Below are positions 11,500 through 27,252 of a stretch of DNA of 64,000 nt, one piece after another (position 1 is the stretch's first letter; each line of letters begins with the position of its first letter). The notes under the pieces were generated by a model. The model worked only from the letters and a program-made list of their open reading frames with translations, ran no database searches and was not told the origin of the DNA. Source of the stretch: Ipomoea triloba (taxonomy: Eukaryota > Streptophyta > Magnoliopsida > Solanales > Convolvulaceae); contig NC_044916.1 in NCBI RefSeq assembly GCF_003576645.1, forward strand, positions 27,293,672 through 27,357,671. Direction: 5' to 3'. Position numbers and translations under genes: made by a program.

Positions 11500-13250
11500 T
11501 ATCTAATTCCGTTCATTATGTAATAACTAATAAGTTTATAATGGTCATTCTATATATTCATAAAAACAAAGCTCAATATCATAAAATTATATTATAGGTG
11601 CATCATGGTTAATAACATTTATCATGTACTATATTCATAATATTTGTTATATATGTTCATAACTTTTATCAGTATTTAAATACTAAACCGCATGTATAGC
11701 ATATATATTCTCCTGTGCCTCTCGGAGCGAACGTGGGTGGACCCCGGACCGTTAAACGGACGGAGAGAAAGACCCTGTAAATTTACCCAAAAAAAAATAA
11801 AATAATGATATTCTTAAGCATACTGGTAATGAAATTACAATTACAATACACAGTAATTCAGTAATTTTTTAAATTCTTATGCATGAGTAAATACACTACC
11901 AACCTATATTTCAAACATTCACATACATGGAAATTAAAGGTGAAATGATTGAATGAAAGTGACATCAAATCTGCCATCAGAGAATTATTTGTTAATCACA
12001 ATAGGAAAGATTTGTGTTTTTGGCCTTAAAAATTCCCCTCGAGTATCTTTAATATTTTAATTATTGGGGATGCAAGCCCCACAAAGGCACAAATTGGCAA
12101 GAAAAGTCATGTGTTCTTGGGAGACACCTTGTAGGCTTGTACTATATATTCAAGTGGCAATATAATTTAGAAAAGAATTGCATCGTTTTCACAAACCATC
12201 TTTTGTAGCTCTAGTATATATATGCATGATAACTAGTCATCCATCACGATAACTACCCCAAAGCTAATACAATTGAATATATAAAGCCACAACATTATCA
12301 CCTTTAAGAATTTTTTAAATTAAATTATAATAAAGTATTTGATGGACATTATTCAAATGTTATCTATATCCGTATAGTATCTCATCTTCAACTTTTACCT
12401 CATAGGATTGTAGGATTCTATCAAAATCTCTAGCTTTAACCTTAACTCATATTACATATTAATTAACGTTAAATTTTGGTACATTTTTGCAACAACAACA
12501 ACAACAATAATAATAATAATAATGCCAAACACCTTGTGCTCAGATGGCATGTAGTGATTCAGAACCTTAGTGGAGGCCTCAATTGTATTAAATAATAATA
12601 ATAATAATATCAAGTTAAAATACCACTTCTCTTTTGACAACTTTGATATTAACACAATATAGTCAGTATGCACTCTCTAATGGCAATTTCAAGATATTTT
12701 TTCTCGAATCACTATTATCACCCAAATTGACAAGGTAATCCACCCATTTATTTGGCAAATCATATTGTGATCCTAATTCATATTCATTTTTATTATACTA
12801 TATAGAGTTATTTTTAGTAGATTCATTATATTTTGATATATGTTTATTTTTGATATATTACAAGTTCGTTTTTAATATATTACAAGTCGAAATGATGAAC
12901 TTGTGGTACATATTACATATATCAAGCAATTTTAACCAAACACGAGAATTTAACATACCCTAAAATAATCTAACATTCCGTAAATCAAACGACACAAAGT
13001 AAACCTACAGTATACTAAAAAGAGAAATTTCTACTTTTAGTCATCAACTATTATGACATTAATAACACATTTAGTCAAATGCTTTTTAATTTTGTGGCAT
13101 TACATTTTTGACTTTTTTTTTTTTTTACCACAACTAATCCTCTATTTAAATTTTTATCATTCAATTTTTAACAAAGATGACTAATATGTAATTTAATCAT
13201 TCAAACTTATTGTCCCAATATATAATATTTCTCTATCTTCCGTATACTCT
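11500..13250. other. Intergenic DNA with simple repeats and a SINE scrap
   Basis: A GC-rich scrap at 11,710-11,780 (around GGAGCGAACGTGGGTGGACC) stands out from its surroundings but was not identified. Microsatellites lie at 12,488-12,522 (CAA then TAA) and 12,592-12,610 (AAT). 12,523-12,575 is a degenerate SINE start (GCCAAACACCTTGTGCTCAG). No gene. Confidence 0.45.
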
Positions 13251-13254
13251 CTTA

Positions 13255-13892
13255 GGCTCTGTTTGGCAGAGCTTATAGCTTATTTTAAGCTACTAATAAG
13301 CTATAAGATCTGTTTGGTAATATTCTCAAAATAAGCTAATAGCTTAAAATAAGAGCTTATTTTGAAATGCTACTTGGGGTAGCTTTTCAAAAATAAGCTA
13401 GTAGATTTTTAACTTTTTTCCATCTTTATCCTTATTATTTTAAATAAATGGCATCCTTTACCCCCTCAATTAAAACCCTTTTGACATTTTCTTTTCATTA
13501 TGTTTGGTAGTAATTTCAGTTTGACATTTGTGTTTGAACATTAATTTTTGTATGAACTAATCTTATGAATTATAAACATTTTTTTTACTCTATATATTTT
13601 CAAATATATGTTCTTACTTTATATTTTATTTAAATATATTGATTTCATTATTTATATTTTAATATATAAACAAACCTATTTAAATTTAAAATTATTTAAA
13701 TTGTATGAAGATGTCCTTTTTAGTCTTTTTACATTTATCAGCTTATCAAAAAGTTAATTTTACCAAACACTTTTAAGCATAACAGCTAGCTTAACAGCTT
13801 TTCAGATTTCAGCTTCGAGCTTATAGCTTTTCAGTTTTCAGCTACTTTTCAGCTTTCAACTACCTTTTCAGCTAGGTTTGCCAAACATAGCC
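13255..13892. mobile_element. PIF/Harbinger-type (Tourist-like) MITE
   Basis: The terminal inverted repeats GGCTCTGTTTGGC and GCCAAACATAGCC are flanked by TTA on both sides (13,252-13,254 and 13,893-13,895), the target duplication typical of PIF/Harbinger. The subterminal regions are rich in AGCTTAT/ATAAGCT words that pair with each other. No transposase frame, so it is non-autonomous. Confidence 0.8.
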
Positions 13893-14024
13893 TTAATTTA
13901 ACGATAAAAATATATGTTAATTAACACTATTTATTAAACTATAGAATGATATATATATTTTCAAATGGAGGACTTATTGCGACAAACAAATGAAAGTGAA
14001 TGATGTAACGAAACAAAATTAAAA

Positions 14025-14027
<3 letters not shown>

Positions 14028-14075
<48 letters not shown>
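14028..14075. repeat. (AT)n microsatellite
   Basis: Uninterrupted AT dinucleotide repeat directly left of an inverted-repeat element. Confidence 0.9.
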
Positions 14076-14077
<2 letters not shown>

Positions 14078-14081
14078 ACTA

Positions 14082-14448
14082 AATATAATAGGAAAAAGTG
14101 TCAAACAATAGGCCACTATACTTGTCACTTTTGTGCAATCAAATCATCAAGCAAGCAAAATCTTGTGCAATTGGAACATTCTTATAATTTCTTTTAATGC
14201 AATTTGAGTTAAAAACATTTTGATCTTTACTCCTGACTAGTATGATAGAGTAAAAAATAACTTTTAGTAGATACCAGGTAAATAATATGATCAGATTTTA
14301 TTGGAAAAATTGAAAATATGTCTCAATTGTACATATTTTGCTAGTTTGATTATTCGATTGCACACTTTTTAAATTTAATGACCTAATTACACAAAATTAA
14401 AAAAATTCAATAGTCTATTTAACATTTTTTCCAATATAATAATGTCAC
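14082..14448. mobile_element. Degenerate foldback element, Mutator-like style
   Basis: The left arm (AATAGGAAAAAGTGTCAAACAATAG, then GTGCAATCAAATCATCAAGC) pairs imperfectly with the right arm (TTTGATTATTCGATTGCACA ... AATAGTCTATTTAACATTTTTTCC). The long imperfect inverted repeats and words about Tnnnaccaaa/caatt resemble the elements at 59,298 and 62,979. The target duplication is not clear. Confidence 0.5.
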
Positions 14449-14449
14449 A

Positions 14450-15925
14450 CTAATCGAATATTATAATTATTGAAATTAGCTCATACTAAAAATGAAACTG
14501 TATCGGGCGGAATCAATCTTGTTACGTGAACCTTAATTAACGGTATAGGTAATGCATTTAATTCCTCCCCACAAACCATGTGATATACCACCCTTCATTA
14601 ATCTATTTCTTACCGTCCAACTAAATGCAGTGTACACCTATAGTATGAGAGTACAGTGGATGTTGTATGACTTTGTTTATACATGCATACCGTTGACATT
14701 GATAATTTTATGAAATGTTATGAGGGTTAGATTAAAGTAAATATGCTCATATGGGTAATTTAACTGATCATAGAGATAAAATTTGTCACAAGAGATCATA
14801 AATTAAGTCTTATCACCAGTGACAGTGTTAGAGCAACTTCGCTCTCAAAATTAAAGAGGGCTACTAGTACACAGTGATGCAAAGTCTAGCTTCTGTTGGT
14901 TAGTAGAGTCACGATGATTTATCCCTCCACAAACTGTCAGGTTGAAGTGTGGGGCACCTGGCATGAGTGATTCCACCTTTTAATTTGTTACAAGATTAAA
15001 CCAAATATCTGTGAACAATTATAGCTTTAAATTAATTAAATTGAATGTTGAACTCATAGTGTTGAATAGAAAAGCTTTCTGAAATTTTGTTATAATAAAG
15101 AGACCAAATCTTTGTGGGTCAAGTAAATAAACTAGAGATTGTCTCCACTAAAAATAAATATTTTGTGAGATGAATATTGTATTTATAATATGTTAAAAGG
15201 CTGCAGATTAAGAATCGAAAATAATTTTGTGTTTGCTGACTGCTCAACAAATCTTCTAGACTCTCTCCAAAGAAATGTGGGTTGGTTGGTCCATTTCATC
15301 TACCAACACCTTAGATTATACTTTCAAAACCAACAACACAAAAAGCTTGGTTTTTATTTAATTATAAAATAAGGGGAAAAGACTTTTAACTATTCATCTG
15401 AAAACATCTTTTTTTTTTTTAAAAAAAAAAAGAAACCATCTGAAAACATCTTAATTGTTTTATTAATGCTTATTTGAATATAATTAATGTAATGTTATTA
15501 GGAAAAAATATATTATTTTTCGTGTTACTAGTTAAAATCAATCCTTAATGTTCACCACTTCACCCTCTAATGATGCATTATTTATAAGGTTATTAAAAAA
15601 ATCTATTTTTCAATGTGTATTTGTTACGTACTTTTGAAGTTCATCACAGCACAAATTAATAAAAAATTCATGCAATAATCAAATGCAAAAATCAATCCAA
15701 CTAACACAATAATAACACTTCAAAAGTGAGTTTAGTAAGAGATGTAACATGGTGACTTTTTAGGAAAATGTCTTACTCAGATATGAAAATAATGTAAAAT
15801 AATTGTAAAAGAATTATTGTAATATTATTTAGCTTTTTATTTTTAATAACAATATCTGTCTATCCTACAACTGTGAAAATCATGCCCACAAAATTAACTT
15901 TTACCTTGACAAAACTTGACCTATA
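14450..15925. other. Intergenic DNA, nothing firm
   Basis: AT-rich. 14,820-14,990 is slightly richer in GC and may be transposon debris. A short frame at 15,190-15,372 shows no motif. Confidence 0.45.
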
Positions 15926-15927
15926 CG

Positions 15928-16125
15928 GGCGTTTGGTTAGGGGGGGAATTTGGTTGAAAAAAAAATTGTAATTCCATGGGAGATAAATAATTTAGGAATA
16001 AAGTGATAATTTAAATTCCAACGTTTAGTTTGTAGGAATAGAATTATTGAGAATTTCAATTATAATGTTTGGTATACATGGACATTGAAAGGAAATAAGT
16101 AGTATAAAGTCCAAAGTAGACATAC

Positions 16126-16163
<38 letters not shown>

Positions 16164-16612
16164 CTAAAATGATCAAATTCAAATTTTGCATTTGAAAATT
16201 TATGTAACACGCTGTAAATAAACTCTATAATTGCATAACGAAAGCAATAAAATAGATTAGGAAGTTTTGAGAAAATATATTTTGATTGAGGTTGACATAC
16301 TGATTGATGTTTTGTGTTAAGAGTAGAAGAAGAAGACACACTATAATCGAAAGAGATGTCAAACACCAATTTTAGGTTAAAAATTAGGGGTAATTTTACC
16401 TCAAAGTTATTTTTTTCGTCCTAAAATCCATAGAATTGAAATATGAAGGAGAGCATGGCCGAAATTCTAATTCCATGAAAATGAAGGAATTTCAATTATG
16501 TGGAATTGTAATTCCCTCCATCCAAACGAAGGAAATTGCTTGTTTTTGAAATTATGTAGGAATTAAGTGGGAATGGAATTGTAATTTCTTCCAACCAAAT
16601 GTGGTCATGATA
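15928..16612. mobile_element. MITE with GTTTGGTT ends and internal (TTA)n
   Basis: Left end GGGCGTTTGGTTAGG; right end CTTCCAACCAAATGTGG, roughly inverted. The interior contains many GGAATTGTAATTCC and GAATTTCAATT half-palindromes and a (TTA)n tract at 16,127-16,160. The copy at about 21,868-22,335 has the same architecture, also with an internal TAA tract. Short reverse frames here come from the simple repeat. Confidence 0.6.
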
Positions 16613-16990
16613 ACTCTTAAATATGAGGCACCCAAACAAAAATTGACCCTCCAACTCTCTAATTAAATTAAATAAAATTACAAAAATTATATATAAACAA
16701 ATTTATTACTCCGTAATTAAAAATTGTTAATATTGCTCATGATTAAAACGAACTACTGTTCTACATCTACATATATTAGTATTATATTAGAATCAGAATA
16801 AACAAATTAAAGTTGGGTAGAATTGTGGATATGCACGTGGCAAAAGTGCATAGAAGACTTGTAACAATTGCTATATGTGGACGTAAAAGTAAAAAAGGAT
16901 GAAAATATTAATTATTTGGTTAGATGACAAAAGAATATTGTTTTTAAATAGAATGAGTTTGACGTGGATGGATGCATATCAGTACTTATA

Positions 16991-17325
16991 CCGTGGACCA
17001 TGGGTCATGACTGATATTGCAGTTGTGTTGAAAGGATACTGCAGTTGTGTTGAACAGATATTACAGTTGTAGTGTTGAAAGGAAACTGCAGTTGCGACGA
17101 AACAGAGAACGTTTAATCCGTCTAGAACTGCAGTTGTGTTGAACGGATACTACAGTTGTGTTGAACTGATACTGCAGTTGTGGTGAACGGATGAACGACC
17201 TCTGTTTCGCGCAACTCAGTTTCCTTTCAACACAACTGCAGTATCAGTTCAACACAACTACAGTATCCTTTCAACACAACTGCACTATCAGCCATGACCA
17301 TGGTCCACAATGCATTGTGGACCAT
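16991..17325. mobile_element. Foldback element with about 20-bp CTGCAGTTGTGTTGAA repeats
   Basis: The left half has several copies of ACTGCAGTTGTGTTGAA(A/C)GGAT on the + strand. The right half has the inverse complement. The outer sequence is GTGGACCATGGGTCATGACT on the left and its complement CCATGACCATGGTCCAC on the right, followed by a second small palindrome (GGTCCACAATGCATTGTGGACC). The CCATGGTCCAC core is the same as at 10,013-10,273. The ORF-like frames across it are repeat artefacts. Confidence 0.75.
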
Positions 17326-17329
17326 AGTC

Positions 17330-17900
17330 CACCATATAATTTGCGGATGCATATTCGTGTATGCATAGTTGGCAAGGCACGTTTTGAATAGAAAACGCAA
17401 AATTATTGATACATACGTGGAAACGTAAGAAAATGGTCAAATGATATGCGATTGTTAATCCATAAACTAACGACGACAAAGACGATTCTTACCAAAGTAA
17501 ATTTCAATACTGGATCAAAAGTGTTACTTAGCGTGATAGTATGCCAAACATTAGGGTTAGTTAGATTGTAGTTTTAATCTCTAAGATATTTAAAAAAAAA
17601 AAAACGTTAAAGTAATTTTTAATCATATTATTTAATAAGTAATGTTAATTTTAATTATGCATCAATTTGGTGATTAGATGATTGTCAAACGTTGTCTAAA
17701 AATAATTTGTTATAGATTTTTATTTAAAGGGAGCCGTTTATGTTAGTTTGCTTGATGACTAAGTAATGTTTATAAGCTTCTCTCAAGAAGATGGTTGTAA
17801 TATAGTGTTTGTTCTGTGGTTGATGACAAGTTGGGGAGATTGTTTCTATTGTCTCTAGATTGGATTTAATTATAAAAAAAAAAAATTCTCCATCACTACG
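17330..17900. other. Intergenic DNA, nothing firm
   Basis: No gene recognised. 17,700-17,870 may be further LINE-derived sequence upstream of the fragment below. Confidence 0.4.
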
Positions 17901-17909
17901 GTTTTAATT

Positions 17910-18200
17910 TTGCTTTATTGTTAAGGCTCCCATATCACCGAGAGTTTCGAGTATATTGAGAGGTTGCTTGCTCTTGAAACTTCCACCATTAATTGTATTC
18001 AATCTTGTGTTTCGGCCGGGGCTAAACTTAAGATAAAGGGTAAGTAAACTTATATTGCATGAGCTTTGAGTTAGCTTTTGCAAATCATGATGCTGATTTG
18101 GAACATAAATTTTTGTAACAAGTTGAATACGAGAAAATTTCAACTTATTGCAATCTGTGCTCTAAGCATGGTTAAGCGGTGGAAACATGCATATCTAATG
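17910..18200 (+). pseudogene. LINE ORF1-like remnant (zinc knuckle region)
   Basis: The + strand around 18,120-18,195 reads YEKISTYCNLCSKHG-AVETC after allowing one stop. This matches the CCHC-type knuckle that ends the DUF4283-like ORF1 of plant L1 LINEs. The preceding 200 bp read in broken frames like the end of that domain. Short, interrupted and without a start, so a decayed fragment. Confidence 0.5.
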
Positions 18201-18399
18201 GAAATAAGGTTTCCACCATTGCCACAAGGAAATAAGGTTCTTTCGAGAATGATGCTCAAGGCTTTGAGAGTGGTGGTGGCCTGGCATATGTAGTTTCATT
18301 GGTTTGGCACACATGTACGCCATGAGATTTTTTCTGGTACTTTACGATCAAAAACCTTTAGTGCTGGAGTATTGTGTATTGTACAATCACATAGATGTT

Positions 18400-18520
18400 G
18401 ACAATATTGACTATTAGAATGGTTTGAGGGTATTGCAATTCCCTCCAACAAAACAAAGAAATTTCGGTTGTTGTAGAATTGTAAAGGAATTGAATTGCAA
18501 TTCATGTGTACCAAACACCC
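18400..18520. repeat. Scrap of GGAATTGCAATTCC-type MITE
   Basis: TTGCAATTCCCTCCAACAAA and GAATTGAATTGCAATTC followed by ACCAAACACCC resemble the right arm of the MITEs at 15,928 and 21,868. Confidence 0.4.
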
Positions 18521-18539
18521 AATAATAGTGCCTCTAATG

Positions 18540-18860
18540 AGTTATAGAAATCTTGAGAACAGTCATGTGGTCTTCAAGCAACTCAACCACACTCTAGGCG
18601 GAGGATTCTCCAACTTAGCCCAGCATATCCTCCAATGAATAGCCAATTTCGAAAGGTGGTATGTGACAATGTTTTGTTCCTTAAACATATGTCGAACTCT
18701 AACCTCCTAATTTTTATCGAGGAAGATTTTGTATTTGGAAATGCCATCTCGAAGGGCCCCCATTGGAAGACCATTGCCCTTAATCCACTTGACTACTTTA
18801 TCCAAATTAGATTGTGCTTCGATCCTTCAAATATCATTTCCTCCTTGTCCACTAAAGGCC
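18540..18860 (-). pseudogene. LINE-type RNase H domain remnant
   Basis: On the minus strand the frames read DKVVKWIKGNGLPMGALRDG and then VRHMFKEQNIVTYHLSKLA. This is the C-terminal half of the RNase H (RVT_3) domain found in plant non-LTR retroelements: the helix after the second acidic residue, then the H-containing 'vRHv.kEqN..a..LakLA' segment. Stops and frame changes show it is dead. Confidence 0.55.
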
Positions 18861-18875
18861 ATCCAATATCACTTA

Positions 18876-19374
18876 AGGTGTGTTTGGAAAGTAAGAAAAT
18901 GACTTCTGAAAAATGTTTTTTGAAAAATGAGTCATTTTTCAAAAAAACATTTTCCTTTCCAGTGTTTAGTTGCATTCCAGAAAATTGTCTTGGTGTGTTT
19001 GATTCATTTTCTGGAAAATGAGCATAATTATTTTTAACTTTAAATATTTAAAATATACAATGGTGGTGGTGGGTGGTGAGTGGTAGTGGTGGTGGTGGGT
19101 GGGTTGGTAGTGGTGGTGGGGGTGTGGGTGGGGGTGGTTGGTGTCTGGGTGGTAGGGTGGTGGGGGTGGTTGCGGCGCTGACGACGACGGTGGGGGTGAT
19201 TGGTTGCTCCACTGCTGCAAACGAAAAGGGGTAAGTTATTTTCCTGAAAATGTTAGCTATTTTCCATTGACCAACTCATTGCTTTCCATTAACTTTAAAT
19301 TTTCCTTGTTGCCAAACACTGGAAACTCGAAAATGATTTATAGAAATCATTTTCCGGGTTTCCAAACACACCCT
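18876..19374. mobile_element. PIF/Harbinger-type MITE with internal (TGG)n
   Basis: Terminal repeats AGGTGTGTTTGGAAAG and CTTTCC-like TTTCCAAACACACCCT, flanked by TTA on both sides (18,873-18,875 and 19,375-19,377). The interior has paired ATTTTCTGGAAAATGA words and a TGG/GGTGG-rich tract at about 19,060-19,200. No transposase. Confidence 0.75.
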
Positions 19375-19391
19375 TTAACTCTTTGGACATA

Positions 19392-19750
19392 GGATGTGTT
19401 TGAAAAACACAGAAAATAATTTATGGAAATCATTTTTCGGGTTTTAAATGTTTGGTAAGTAGTGGAAACTGTACGTGAGTCAAAGGAAAATGAGTGCTTG
19501 GTCAATGAAAAATAATCTCATTTTCTTGGAAAATGACTTGCACTCTTTTTTTAGGGAAGCCATTTTACGATTCTCACACCAACACTTCACCACCACCACC
19601 ACCACTACCACTACCACTACACCACTATCACCACCACCACTATCATCACCACCATCACTACCACCATCGCCACCACACCATCAACACTACCACCGCCGCC
19701 GGCCACCACCACCACACAACTACCTCCACCACTACCATACTACCACTTAT
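19392..19750. mobile_element. Partial second MITE of the same family with (ACC)n
   Basis: Starts with AGGATGTGTTTGAAAAACAC and continues with TTTATGGAAATCATTTTTCGG, as in the right arm of the neighbouring element, then runs into an ACC/CCACCAC tract at 19,588-19,740. No right terminus is found, so it is truncated. The His/Thr/Pro-rich frames are simple-repeat translations. Confidence 0.55.
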
Positions 19751-19754
19751 TACT

Positions 19755-20245
19755 AAATGTTCATATTTTAAAGATTCATTTTATAGTAATAATGAACATT
19801 TAATACATTAAAATAATTATTTATCAGTGATCCATAATATAATTTGTCATCTCCCGCCAATTGATTTTTTATTTTATTTTATTTGAAAAACGGCAATTGA
19901 TTTAATCCTAACTCAAAGTGAGATATCCTGACAGCATCAAATATTTCACGAATAATTATTAAAAGGTGAACATAAAAGATAGTTGTAGCAATTTAGTTGA
20001 GCAAATTTTGAAAGAACAAATTCATGGGAATTAGGTTTTATCTTCACATGGGAAAGAAATTCTCTGTTATCCTCATCTGGGAAAAAAAACAATCGCAAGA
20101 GGATAACTGGCAAACTGATGATTGGCTACGTGGCATATATTACGTCCGTACGTACGCTGCTGGGTACCAATATGAATGGAGCGAGATTTAAGGATTGGAT
20201 GATTGTACAAAGTGGGACAACTGCCAACTGGTGCCCAATCGTGAC
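19755..20245. other. Intergenic DNA
   Basis: AT-rich; nothing recognised apart from the downstream tail of the RNase H remnant described next. Confidence 0.4.
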
Positions 20246-20490
20246 AGCATTTCTTATTTAAACATCTCCCGACACTCAAGTACAAATATTTTATGATAAG
20301 TTCTTTTATTAAAAACCTTTAAGACTTGGAATTGGTTCATAAGGAATTTGCAATCACCAATTAGCGTGTTAAAAACTGATGAAGAATCATTTTCTTTAGA
20401 TAGAGCTTGAACCATCGTTTCTGAATCAGTTTCAGCGATGAGCTTGTTGAATCTGGTGGCCTTCCATGGAAGAAGGCGACCTTGGGTCGC
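20120..20490 (-). pseudogene. LINE-type RNase H remnant
   Basis: The minus strand reads FNKLIAETDSETMVQALSKE, then GDCKFLMNQFQVLKV. This matches the plant non-LTR RNase H segment 'i.vEtDs..vv.al... DCk.ll..f..v'. The conserved Asp of ETDS is visible, while the first Asp of the domain and the rest of the enzyme are missing. The frame upstream (20,490-20,583) is GC-richer and of unknown origin. Confidence 0.6.
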
Positions 20491-20589
20491 CTTTCGCCGG
20501 CGTATGGCGACTAGCGACGGTTTCATTGTCGCCGGTCGCAGGATTTTGTGGCAAACAGTAAATAACATGCTATTGCAAGTCATTTACCG

Positions 20590-21230
20590 ATTTTTAAACT
20601 TATTTGAATCAATTTAACATGTTAAAGGACCTAATTGAATTTTTTACATGTTTAGGGACCTAATTAACTTTTCAAATAATATTTAGGGACTTATTTGACC
20701 ATTTTCCCTTTTATTCATAATAGTGATCACAATAATTTTGAATATTGTAGATTTTTTATAAAATACAGAGTTATTTAAAGAATAATGCTACACTTTCCTC
20801 ATAATATTTAACTACTTATGGGCAATATAAGATTAGATCCTTTTTTTTTTTTTTTTAATGATGACTAAATAAATTTATTTTTTTTAACTCAAGGTGGAGT
20901 TCTGAATAAATTAAATATAAAACATCTTATTGTCATGTTAGGAAGTGAACATGAGATAAATTTAGTAGAGAAAAATAATAATTTTTATTTAAAAATATCC
21001 AATTTACCAAATATAGATATTATGTAGCAAATTAAACTACCTATAGCAATGCATTATGCATGGAACTATAATGAAAATAAATCAAATCCATAGCATGTGC
21101 AAATGGAAATTTGGGTAATATAATGAAAGTGTATTATAATATGGTTTGACTTTTTATTTTGTATCAAAATATTTTTTCTTTTAAAAAATAGTTGGAGAAA
21201 ATTCTTACAAATCATACTAACTAAAATGAT
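20590..21230. other. AT-rich intergenic DNA
   Basis: 20,615-20,705 has iterated TTTAGGGACCTAATT words like half of a foldback element. Otherwise nothing recognised. Confidence 0.4.
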
Positions 21231-21238
21231 TAATTTAG

Positions 21239-21312
21239 CCAAACACATTGTGCTCAGATGACATGTAGTGACTCTCTATATGGGGGTCATGAGATCTAGC
21301 CACTACAATGTA
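21239..21312 (+). repeat. SINE fragment
   Basis: GCCAAACACATTGTGCTCAG, then TGACATGTAGTGACTC and GGGGTCATGAGATC, in the same order as the SINE at 6,377. Confidence 0.5.
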
Positions 21313-21867
21313 ATAGAGTTAGTATTATTAAAGAAATGTATAGATTAATTGTGTAACTTTGGGGAACAACTTTATACTTTGTACTTAAGCACGAGTAAAA
21401 TTATTCTAAAAGGCAGTAGTGTGAGTCTTTAATTTTTTACGCCACATTTTTTTTTTTTTTGCAGTATATATCATTTTTCACTACATAACTTGTATGTAAT
21501 GAGCTATTTCATTTCATCATCATTATATTATAAAGGATAACTAATCATGTGTGCAATGCATGGAATAAATTATGTTATCATGAATTTAAATTAAAAATTT
21601 AAAAATAACAAATATCAAAATTACAATATAATAATATAGTTAGGCTTCCCATATATTTGGTCATGTGTGTATTTTCATAGCATAAAAAATTAAAATTAGG
21701 AACTATTAATCATACAATCAATATAATTATGTAAATTTTGTTTATAAATTTATCTAAATATGGACATACTTAGGGACTATATTAACTATACACCAGCTAA
21801 AACACGTCCACAGTTTACTTTGGATTTTTATAATTTTTAGAGCTGAAGTTAATTAATTACTGCGCAG

Positions 21868-22051
21868 GTTGTTCCCAACTTCCACTTTGGTTGGAATGAG
21901 GGAATTAGAGAGAATTGAAATGAATTGCAATTTCGGGGGAAATAAATAAGCTAAGATGAGAATGTAATTGTAATTCAAATTTCATTGTTTGATAGACGGG
22001 AATAGAATATAAGAAGTGATATAAAGACTAAAATTTCCTTGCGTAGTAGTA

Positions 22052-22086
<35 letters not shown>

Positions 22087-22335
22087 TAAATAAATAAATA
22101 AATAAATAAATAAAATTAGAGTTAGGAAGTAAGGAGGGCAATAGTCTTCGCATGTCAAATTTTTTTTCCACATTCCATTGAATTGCAATTTTAGGGGAGG
22201 GGTTGAAATTGCAATTTCTCAAAATGAAAGAATTATAATTTCTTGAAAAAGCAATTCATCCCAACAAATTACGAAAATTTTCACTCTTTGATATTAAGAG
22301 AGAGAAGAATTCCAATTTGTTTTAACCAAACAGCC
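21868..22335. mobile_element. MITE with internal TAA/AAAT repeats
   Basis: The left part has CCACTTTGGTTGGAATGAGG and GAATTGCAATTTC words; the right part ends AATTTGTTTTAACCAAACAGC. Internal (TAA)n lies at about 22,052-22,082 and (AAAT)n at 22,084-22,113. Same layout as 15,928-16,612. Located about 200 bp upstream of the MAP kinase core promoter. Confidence 0.55.
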
Positions 22336-22525
22336 CTGAAAGTATGAGCTGATGAGCTGGGGAGTGTTTGTATTTGATACGTATGTGCAATGTATTTTTA
22401 GCTAAATACGAGCCACCACGTATACGTACGTATAATTACAGATAAGGTATCACATGCAAGAAAAATAAAATACATACGTATATAATACTTAGCTTGTATC
22501 GCCATCAATGTTTCCCCTTTCCAGC

Positions 22526-22533
22526 TATATATA
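22526..22533 (+). promoter_or_regulatory. Putative TATA box of the MAP kinase gene
   Basis: TATATATA about 30 bp upstream of a CT-rich leader (CCTCTTTCTCTCTCTAGACG), a common plant transcription-start context. No transcript evidence is available here. Confidence 0.5.
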
Positions 22534-22816
22534 CACATTATTCATAATACATTCCCCTCCTCTTTCTCTCTCTAGACGTCTCCATTTTTATCTCTCTATC
22601 CCTCCTCCGTATCTGTACTCCTCCAACCCCTTCCCCTACACACCGATTGTCGGTGTCAGATCCCGCTCTTCACCGCCACCTGGGGTTTCTTCAGATCTAC
22701 CCAATCTTCATATATGCGTATATATTAGGGTTTTATTTGGAGGGGCATTGGCGGAGGTGGTGGAGGGGAGCTCTGCGTCGTCGTCGTTTCCGGGGGTGAT
22801 TGTGAGGAAAGAGTGT

Positions 22817-22927
22817 ATGAGGGATTTAGAGTCTGGGGATTTGTTCTTCTGGGATAATTCGAGGCGGATTAGGTGGGATTGCTCGTTCACAATCCGGAGC
22901 CGCGGTCGCTGGGGCAAATGTGGATAA
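22817..22927 (+). CDS. Possible upstream ORF (36 codons) in the MAP kinase 5' leader
   Basis: If transcription starts near 22,560, the leader contains an ATG-started 36-codon frame ending 125 bp before the kinase start codon. An overlapping longer frame starts at 22,508, upstream of the TATA box, and is not expected in the mRNA. The peptide has no known motif. Its role as a translational brake is inference only, and a leader intron could remove it. Confidence 0.25.
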   Translation: MRDLESGDLFFWDNSRRIRWDCSFTIRSRGRWGKCG

Positions 22928-23052
22928 ATTCTTGAATGTAATTCTGGTCTTTTTTTTTTTCTTTTTTTCTTTTTTTTTCCTTTGAAATTGGTGGACTTTG
23001 GTTCGTTCAATCGCTGCTTTTGTTAGTGGTTTGGGAGTGATTGTGAGAAATC

Positions 23053-26829
<3,777 letters not shown>

Positions 26830-27252
26830 GGAGATCGAAATGTATAGAGAATGGGGTTATTACACTTTAGAAATGTTACTCAGACACTATTTGCTTTTAT
26901 AAACCTGGAAATTATATGTTAGTAAAAGTGGAAGTCAGGATTTTTGTAGTTCCTTCTCTCTTGGTCTTTCACTTCATTTTAATACATTATCTAATCTTGC
27001 AAACAAACATACAAAATTATTTGCCTAATATTTTAATTGCTCAGACAAGCCAGTTTTCTAAAATGATTCACAATTGATGAAATTTTAGAAACTAAAATAA
27101 TAAAAAAAATTTAATTAAAATTTTTGTAGGGGTGTGCATTTTAAGTCAATAAAGTTTTGATCCTTAAAATTTTTTATATTTTTATAGTTTTATTATTTTC
27201 ACGGTCTTCACTCTTCTCTAATCATTATAAAATTATTATAGTATTATTATTA
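26830..27252. other. 3' UTR and AT-rich spacer
   Basis: The first about 150 bp are probably MAP kinase 3' UTR. The rest is AT-rich and abuts the Helitron end. Confidence 0.5.

Noticed and set aside
17191..17479. Short frames with repeated QYQFNTTTVS-like or His-rich peptides
   Set aside because: They are the foldback repeat read as protein.
19475..19811. His/Thr/Pro-rich frames
   Set aside because: Translation of an ACC-type simple repeat inside a MITE.
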